A DNA stretch of 9,624 nt from JBBSGC01 sp038254525. Its GTDB lineage: Bacteria > Actinomycetota > Actinomycetes > Propionibacteriales > Nocardioidaceae. Made by a program: the position numbers and the translations under genes. The notes beneath the pieces were generated by a model. It was not told the origin of the DNA. It saw nothing but the letters and a program-made list of their open reading frames with translations, and made no database searches. The stretch lies in the NCBI GenBank assembly GCA_038254525.1, contig JBBSGC010000079.1:1-9624 (forward strand). Reading direction: 5' to 3'. This document shows, piece by piece, positions 5,559 to 9,624 of the stretch (within the stretch, counting starts at the first letter, position 1; every line of letters begins with the position of its first letter).

Positions 5559-6350
5559 TCAGCCGCCGACCCGCCGCCGGCGCAGGTGCCAGCTGACGAA
5601 GCCGGCGCTGACGAACCCGGCCGCCGCCGCGACAGCCGCCACGCGGTTGCGCGCCGAGTCGATGCCGGTGCGCTCGTGCAGGTCGACCGGCCGGTTGAAC
5701 TGCAGCACCGGCCAGTGCCGCTCGGTGGCGATCCGGCGCAGCGTCTTGTCGGGGTTGACCGCGAACGGGTGCCCGACGGTCTCGAGCATCGCGACGTCGG
5801 TCTCGGAGTCGCTGTAGGCGTAGCAGTCCGCGAGGTCGTAGCCGCTGGCCTCGGCCAGCTCGCGGATCGCGAGCGCCTTGTTGGCACCGTAGGCATAGAA
5901 GGCGATGTCGCCGGTGTAGCGCCCGTCCTCCACGACCATCGACGTGGCGAGGACATGGTCGGCGCCGAGCATCTGTCCGATCGGCGCGGCGACCTCCACA
6001 CCCGAGGACGACACGATGACGATGTCGTGACCAGCCGCCTGGTGGTCCTCGATCAGCTGCACGGCCTCGTCGTAGACCAGCGGGTCGACGATCGTGTGCA
6101 GCGTCTCGGCGACGATGTCGCGCACGCTCTGCACCGGCCAGCCGGCGCACAGGCTGGACAGGTACAGACGCATCTTCTCCATCTGCTCGTGGTCGGCGCC
6201 CTGTAGCGCGAAGACGAACTGGGCGTACGCGCTGCGCAGCACCGAGCGACGATTGATCAGTCCCCCGGCATAGAACGGGCGGCTGAATGCCAGCGTGCTG
6301 GACTTGGCGAGGATCGTCTTGTCGAGGTCGAAGAATGCGGCGATCCCCAC
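5559..6350 (-). CDS. HAD-IB family hydrolase (SerB-like phosphatase), membrane-tailed
   Basis: 263 residues of the haloacid dehalogenase superfamily, subfamily IB (phosphoserine phosphatase-like; TIGR01490-type group). Motif I is FFDLDKT, with nucleophile Asp8 and Asp10. Motif II is IVSSSG (112-117). A likely motif III Lys is Lys158 in NKALAI. Motif IV is YSDSETD, with Asp181 and Asp185. All catalytic residues are present, so phosphatase activity is expected; the substrate is unknown. The helical region 20-105 is the C1 cap. The last 30 residues contain a hydrophobic stretch (about 236-254) followed by HLRRRR, which could anchor the protein at the inner face of the membrane. The GTG at 6350 is chosen because it starts two codons before the first beta strand and because TATGCT lies 6 bases upstream; the longer ATG at 6431 would add unmatched sequence. 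It is divergent from the Ssd gene (91-base gap), an arrangement I recall also for mycobacterial Rv3661/Rv3660c. Confidence 0.9.
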   Translation of the reverse strand: MGIAAFFDLDKTILAKSSTLAFSRPFYAGGLINRRSVLRSAYAQFVFALQGADHEQMEKMRLYLSSLCAGWPVQSVRDIVAETLHTIVDPLVYDEAVQLIEDHQAAGHDIVIVSSSGVEVAAPIGQMLGADHVLATSMVVEDGRYTGDIAFYAYGANKALAIRELAEASGYDLADCYAYSDSETDVAMLETVGHPFAVNPDKTLRRIATERHWPVLQFNRPVDLHERTGIDSARNRVAAVAAAAGFVSAGFVSWHLRRRRVGG

Positions 6351-6356
6351 GCGCTG

Positions 6357-6387
6357 AGCATACTGACCGGCCTTCGGCGACTGTCCA
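6357..6387 (-). promoter_or_regulatory. Candidate promoter, leaderless HAD gene
   Basis: On the minus strand TGGACA (6382-6387; 5 of 6 to TTGACA) and TATGCT (6357-6362) are 19 bases apart, and TATGCT is 6 bases from the GTG at 6350. The spacer is slightly long. No Shine-Dalgarno sequence is present, so translation from a leaderless mRNA is likely. Confidence 0.5.
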
Positions 6388-6441
6388 CAATCGCGAGAAG
6401 CCGACCACCAACCCGCTCCAGCGACGACCACCGTCTAGGGC

Positions 6442-7527
6442 ATGAAGTCATCCGACGACCGCGGCGTGCGGCCGCTGATCGTGACGACCGACGAGCTGCT
6501 GCTCGACGACCTGCTCCGGCTCGCTGCCGCCGCCGGTGCCACCCCGGAGGTGGCAGCCGACGTCGTCGCCGCACGCCGGTCTTGGAGCACGGCCGGAATG
6601 GTGGTCATCGGCCATGAGCTGGTCTCCCAGGTCGCCGGACTGCGGCTCCCTCGGCGCGACAGCGTCCTGGTGGTCAGCGCGCAGCCGGGCGACCCGGCGG
6701 TGTGGGCGGGCGCTCTGGCGCTCGGCGCGGAGGACGTCGTCACGCTGCCCGACCGGCAGGTCGAGGTCATCGACGCCTTCGGCGACTGCCTCGACGGCGG
6801 TGGGCGGCGGGGCACCACCATCGGCGTGGTCAGCGGGTGCGGCGGCGGTGGCGGCACCACGTTCGCCGCTGCCCTCGCGCTGACCGCCGCCGGTCAGGGC
6901 CGCACGACGCTGCTGGTGGACGCCGACCCGTTGGGCGGTGGGATCGACCTGGTGCTCGGTTGCGAGGATGCGTCGGGCATGCGCTGGCCCGACCTTGCCT
7001 CGACCAAGGGGCGCCTGGCAGCAGCCACCTTGCGGGAGGCGCTTCCCCGGGTTCACGAGCTGTCGGTTCTGTCGTGGGACCGCGGCGCCGTGCTGTCCAT
7101 CCCTGCCGAGTCGATGCGCTCGGTGGTGAGCGCGGGTCAGCGCGGCCATGATCTGCTCGTCGTCGACCTACCGCGTCGCCTGGACGCGGCAGCCGAGGAG
7201 GCGTTGATCCGCGCCAGCGTCACGCTGCTCGTGGTGCCGGCGGAGGTGCGTGCGGTAGCTGCTGCTTCTCGAGTGCTTTCCGCGCTGCGCGAGGTGGCGC
7301 GAGAGGTGGGGCTGGTTGTTCGCGGCCCGGGACCGTCGGGCCTGGACGCCGCGGCTGTCGCGGAGTCCCTCGGTGCGGACCTGTGGGCGCAGATGCGCGC
7401 CGAGAGAGGAGTCACCCGCTGCCTCGACGAGGGGCTCGGCCCGGTCCGGCGCCGCCGCGGGCCGCTGGTCGGCTGCTGCTCCACGGTGCTCGACTCGATC
7501 GCAGGTCGGGGAGCCGCGGCAGCATGA
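6442..7527 (+). CDS. ssd: Ssd/TadZ-like (CpaE-like) septum-site/pilus localisation protein with degenerate P-loop
   Basis: 361 residues of the MinD/ParA-superfamily branch that includes mycobacterial Ssd (Rv3660c) and TadZ/CpaE. These proteins position the Tad secretion machine at the pole or septum; mycobacterial Ssd also affects septation. Residues 11-115 form a receiver-like domain (VVIGHEL, SVLVVSAQPGDPAVWAGALALGAEDVV), as in TadZ. The ATPase-like domain starts at GTTIGVVSG (124-132). Where MinD proteins have KGGxGKTT, this one has C133-G-G-G-G-G-T-T140, so both the signature lysine and the P-loop lysine are missing. Walker A' LLVDADPLGGG (157-167) and Walker B LLVVDLP (238-244) remain. 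ATP hydrolysis is doubtful; family members commonly have altered P-loops. It overlaps tadA by four bases (ATGA). The start is uncertain: TAGGGC directly abuts the ATG at 6442, and a GTG at 6466 is the alternative. Confidence 0.85.
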   Translation: MKSSDDRGVRPLIVTTDELLLDDLLRLAAAAGATPEVAADVVAARRSWSTAGMVVIGHELVSQVAGLRLPRRDSVLVVSAQPGDPAVWAGALALGAEDVVTLPDRQVEVIDAFGDCLDGGGRRGTTIGVVSGCGGGGGTTFAAALALTAAGQGRTTLLVDADPLGGGIDLVLGCEDASGMRWPDLASTKGRLAAATLREALPRVHELSVLSWDRGAVLSIPAESMRSVVSAGQRGHDLLVVDLPRRLDAAAEEALIRASVTLLVVPAEVRAVAAASRVLSALREVAREVGLVVRGPGPSGLDAAAVAESLGADLWAQMRAERGVTRCLDEGLGPVRRRRGPLVGCCSTVLDSIAGRGAAAA

Positions 7528-8684
7528 GCGTCGTGAGTCCCGCTCTGCTCGACTCGCTTCGGCGTTCGCTGGCCGGTGACGGGAGCGAACCGACTCCCAC
7601 CCGGGTGGCCGCGGCCCTGCGGGCCGAGGGTCGGGTGCTCGGGGACGCAGCGATCCTAGATGTCGTCGATGCGCTGCGCCGCGACACCGTCGGTGCCGGA
7701 CCACTCGATGCACTGCTGCGCGAGCCCGGGGTCACCGACGTCTTGGTCAACGGCCCGGATGCGGTCTACGTGGACCGGGGATCCGGTCTGGAGGCGTGCG
7801 CTGTCCGTTTCGCGGACGACGACGCTGTCCGTCGGCTTGCGCAACGCCTCGCCGCCGCCGGTGGCCGGCGACTCGACGATGCCAGTCCCTACGTCGACGT
7901 GCGGCTGCGCGACGGCACCCGCCTGCACGCCGTCCTCGCACCGCTGGCCCGACCCGGCACGGCGATCTCGCTGCGGGTGCCGCCACGTCGTGCGTTCACC
8001 CTCGGCCAGCTGGTGGCTGCCGGCACCTTGACCGAGCAGGGTGCCGGCCTGCTGCACGACTTGGTGGCGGCGCGGACGGCGTTCCTGGTCACCGGCGGCA
8101 CCGGCAGCGGCAAGACCACGCTGCTGGCGGCCCTGCTCTCGCTCGTCGACCCCACCGAGCGGTTGGTCGTCGTGGAGGACGCGACCGAGCTTCGTCCAGA
8201 CCACCCACACGTCGTGGGTCTCGAGGGCCGCCCGGCCAACATCGAGGGCGCCGGTGCGGTGACGGTCCGCGACCTCATCCGGCAGGCGCTGCGGATGCGA
8301 CCCGACCGGTTGGTCGTCGGTGAGGTCCGCGGTGCCGAGGTCGTCGACCTGCTGGCGGCGCTCAACACCGGTCACGAGGGTGGCTGCGGGACGCTGCACG
8401 CCAACTCCGCCGCCGACGTGCCGGCGCGGATGGAGGCTTTGGGAGTGGCAGCCGGGCTGAGCCGCGCCGGCGTGCACAGCCAGCTCGCGTCGGCGCTGAG
8501 GGTGGTGGTCCACCTGGAGCGCCCACACCGAGGTGGCGTCCGCCTGGTGCGAGAGATCGCCGTGCTCGAGGCATCGGCTTCGGGACTCGTGACGGTGGTG
8601 CCGGCCGTTCGCTTCGACTCCGGTGGGGTGGGCACGCCTGGTGCTGGTGCGGACCGCCTCGAGCGGCTCCTCGAGGCGTGGTGA
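7524..8684 (+). CDS. tadA: TadA-family secretion/pilus assembly ATPase
   Basis: 386 residues; the cytoplasmic hexameric motor (type II/IV secretion, VirB11-like GspE/CpaF family) that powers assembly of Tad-type pili. The N-terminal domain includes GPLDALLREPGVTDVLVNGPDAVYVD (as two blocks, 59-70 and 71-84), the usual CpaF/TadA lead. Walker A GGTGSGKT is at 191-198. The Asp box VVVEDATEL is at 215-223. The Walker B region LVVGEVRGAE is at 263-272. The His box is TGHEGGCGTLHANS, 282-295. All catalytic motifs are intact. Shorter than many TadA proteins because the N-terminal extension is small, as is common in actinobacterial versions. The start at ATG 7524 overlaps the ssd stop as ATGA, implying translational coupling; an in-frame ATG at 7383 lies deep inside ssd and is unlikely. 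The gene ends inside the tadB start (GTGGTGA). Confidence 0.94.
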   Translation: MSVVSPALLDSLRRSLAGDGSEPTPTRVAAALRAEGRVLGDAAILDVVDALRRDTVGAGPLDALLREPGVTDVLVNGPDAVYVDRGSGLEACAVRFADDDAVRRLAQRLAAAGGRRLDDASPYVDVRLRDGTRLHAVLAPLARPGTAISLRVPPRRAFTLGQLVAAGTLTEQGAGLLHDLVAARTAFLVTGGTGSGKTTLLAALLSLVDPTERLVVVEDATELRPDHPHVVGLEGRPANIEGAGAVTVRDLIRQALRMRPDRLVVGEVRGAEVVDLLAALNTGHEGGCGTLHANSAADVPARMEALGVAAGLSRAGVHSQLASALRVVVHLERPHRGGVRLVREIAVLEASASGLVTVVPAVRFDSGGVGTPGAGADRLERLLEAW

Positions 8685-9493
8685 CTCTGTTCGCCGCATT
8701 GGCCGCGGCCGGGACAGCGTGGTTGACCATTCCTCCAGAGGCAGCCGGCACGCTGCGGCACCGCCTGTGCTCATCCACCAGCCCGGCTTCTGCCGTGCCG
8801 GCCTGGGCGCTTCGCTGGCTGCCGCTGGGAGGGGTGGCGGCGGGTCTGCTGATGCTCCCGGGGTTGGTGCACGGTCGCACCCACCTGCTGATCATCGGTG
8901 CCACCGCCTTGCTGTCGGCGTGGGGCGTCGGAGTCCTCGTCCGGCGTGGGCGGGCCCGGGCCCGGCGGTTGGCCCGCCGGAGCCAGGTCGTGGGACTGTG
9001 CGACGCCTTGGTGGCCGAACTGCAGTCGGGCCAGCTTCCTGCTTCGGCACTCGCCGCGGTCGTCGACGACTGGCCGGAGCTGCGTACGGCCGGTGACTGC
9101 GCCCGGCTCGGTGGGGACGTCCCGGCCGCATTGCGCGCGCTTGCGGTGCGGCCGGGCGGTGAGCCGTTGACCGCCGTCGCGGCGGGCTGGCAGGTGGCCC
9201 ACTCCTCCGGCGCGGGTCTGGCCGAGCTGCTCGAGCGGCTCTCGGGTGCGCTGCGCGACGACGACGAGGTGCGTCGGGAGGTCGCCGCCACCCTGGGACC
9301 CCCACGGGCCACGGCGCGCATGCTGGCCGGCTTACCGCTCGCCGGCATCGGCCTCGGTGTCGCGATCGGCGCCGATCCGGTGGCCGTGCTGACCGGCTCG
9401 CTGTTCGGCTCGATCTGCCTCGCGGTCGGTGCGGCCCTGGCGCTGGCGGGACTGTTCTGGGTCGAACACATAGTCGACGGCGCGGAGGTCTGA
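8678..9493 (+). CDS. tadB: TadB-like inner-membrane platform protein (T2SSF domain)
   Basis: 271 residues. TadB and TadC form the inner-membrane platform on which the TadA motor acts. Hydrophobic segments are near 48-64, 68-88, 215-233 and 236-262, with a less certain one at 3-17. Between the two membrane pairs lies the cytoplasmic T2SSF domain (about 105-210), with LCDALVAELQSGQLPASAL (107-125), AHSSGAGLAELLERLSGAL (174-192) and a basic/acidic RDDDEVRREVAA stretch typical of the family. The start is one of two adjacent GTG codons, 8678 or 8681; both overlap the tadA stop, by 7 or 4 bases, so coupling is expected either way. The 3' end carries the ribosome site of the next gene. Annotated in many actinobacteria simply as type II secretion system F family protein. 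Confidence 0.88.
   Translation: MVTLFAALAAAGTAWLTIPPEAAGTLRHRLCSSTSPASAVPAWALRWLPLGGVAAGLLMLPGLVHGRTHLLIIGATALLSAWGVGVLVRRGRARARRLARRSQVVGLCDALVAELQSGQLPASALAAVVDDWPELRTAGDCARLGGDVPAALRALAVRPGGEPLTAVAAGWQVAHSSGAGLAELLERLSGALRDDDEVRREVAATLGPPRATARMLAGLPLAGIGLGVAIGADPVAVLTGSLFGSICLAVGAALALAGLFWVEHIVDGAEV
9484..9488 (+). promoter_or_regulatory. Ribosome binding site of tadC
   Basis: GGAGG at the end of tadB lies 8 bases before the GTG at 9497. It fixes the start of the truncated downstream gene, which cannot be judged by length. Confidence 0.6.
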
Positions 9494-9496
9494 CTC

Positions 9497-9624
9497 GTGC
9501 TCTGGGCGGCGCTGTGTGCCGGTGCCGCGTGCTGGCTGGCCCTAAGAAGCCAAGGCGTGGACCGGCTGCGCTGCGTACTCCCGCTCCCCGCCCCGACGGC
9601 AACCGGCTCTGCGTCTGGTCGCCG
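9497..9624 (+). CDS. tadC: Probable TadC-like membrane protein, N-terminal fragment (runs off right edge)
   Basis: The frame from GTG 9497 is open to the last base and gives 42 residues beginning VLWAALCAGAACWLALR, a hydrophobic first segment, followed by a basic and Pro/Ala-rich linker. The T2SSF domain that would confirm TadC lies beyond the window. The call rests on position directly after tadB (3 bases after its stop codon), the GGAGG ribosome site, the hydrophobic N-terminus, and the usual order ssd-tadA-tadB-tadC in actinobacteria. It could be another membrane subunit of the same operon. Confidence 0.6.
   Translation, partial: MLWAALCAGAACWLALRSQGVDRLRCVLPLPAPTATGSASGR

Noticed and set aside
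5229..6206. 325-codon open frame on the plus strand across the intergenic gap and opposite the HAD gene
   Set aside because: Most of it is antisense to the HAD gene, whose catalytic motifs are intact. The composition is low-complexity and there is no ribosome site.
7656..8774. 372-codon open frame on the minus strand opposite tadA
   Set aside because: It is a mirror of the tadA frame, with no domain-like sequence; tadA has all four ATPase motifs on the other strand.
8362..9471. 369-codon open frame on the minus strand opposite tadB
   Set aside because: Ser/Pro/Ala/Arg-rich low-complexity translation, antisense to a convincing T2SSF protein.
1..9624. Defence, CRISPR, phage or transposon content
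   Set aside because: No regular repeat-spacer pattern, terminal inverted repeats with transposase, integrase, or atypical composition was seen anywhere in the window.

Overview
The window is high-GC, gene-dense bacterial DNA with the codon use (third position mostly G or C, frequent GTG starts) and gene content of an Actinomycetota chromosome. Markers of that phylum are a GuaB1-type GMP reductase, an Ssd/TadZ-like protein followed by actinobacterial tadA-tadB-tadC, and several genes that appear to be leaderless. Order or genus cannot be fixed from the sequence. No transposase, phage gene, CRISPR array or RNA gene was seen, so this is ordinary core-type chromosome rather than an accessory island.

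Layout. Positions 1-2509 hold three genes on the minus strand, transcribed guaB1 -> satP -> acs. They encode a CBS-containing GMP reductase, a GPR1/FUN34/YaaH acetate transporter, and acetyl-CoA synthetase (N-terminal 97 residues only; the rest lies beyond the left edge). satP and acs have strong GAGGAG ribosome sites and probably form an acetate uptake/activation unit with its own promoter. Divergent from guaB1 is a secreted BNR/Asp-box beta-propeller protein (2575-3660, +), which converges on a class I SAM methyltransferase (3697-4500, -). Divergent from that is a Fic-fold-like protein with a ruined active site (4586-5323, +). A 235-base gap with several inverted repeats (5324-5558) follows, then a HAD-IB phosphatase-like protein (5559-6350, -). 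From 6442 to the right edge runs a tight plus-strand operon, ssd/tadZ -> tadA -> tadB -> tadC (partial), with overlapping stop/start codons. It encodes the cytoplasmic motor and inner-membrane platform of a Tad-type (type IVc) pilus or secretion machine. The pilin genes would lie to the right, outside the window.

The order Tad operon / divergent HAD protein / Fic-like conserved protein / acs nearby resembles, from memory, the mycobacterial Rv3657c-Rv3667 neighbourhood and the equivalent Streptomyces locus.

Nothing here is clearly a new system. The points most worth a second look are the catalytically dead Fic-like protein that keeps a class-II-like S-x3-E-G motif, the Ssd protein whose P-loop has lost both lysines, a recurring TANNNT-N6-8-start (leaderless) promoter arrangement at several genes, and symmetric inverted repeats in intergenic regions.
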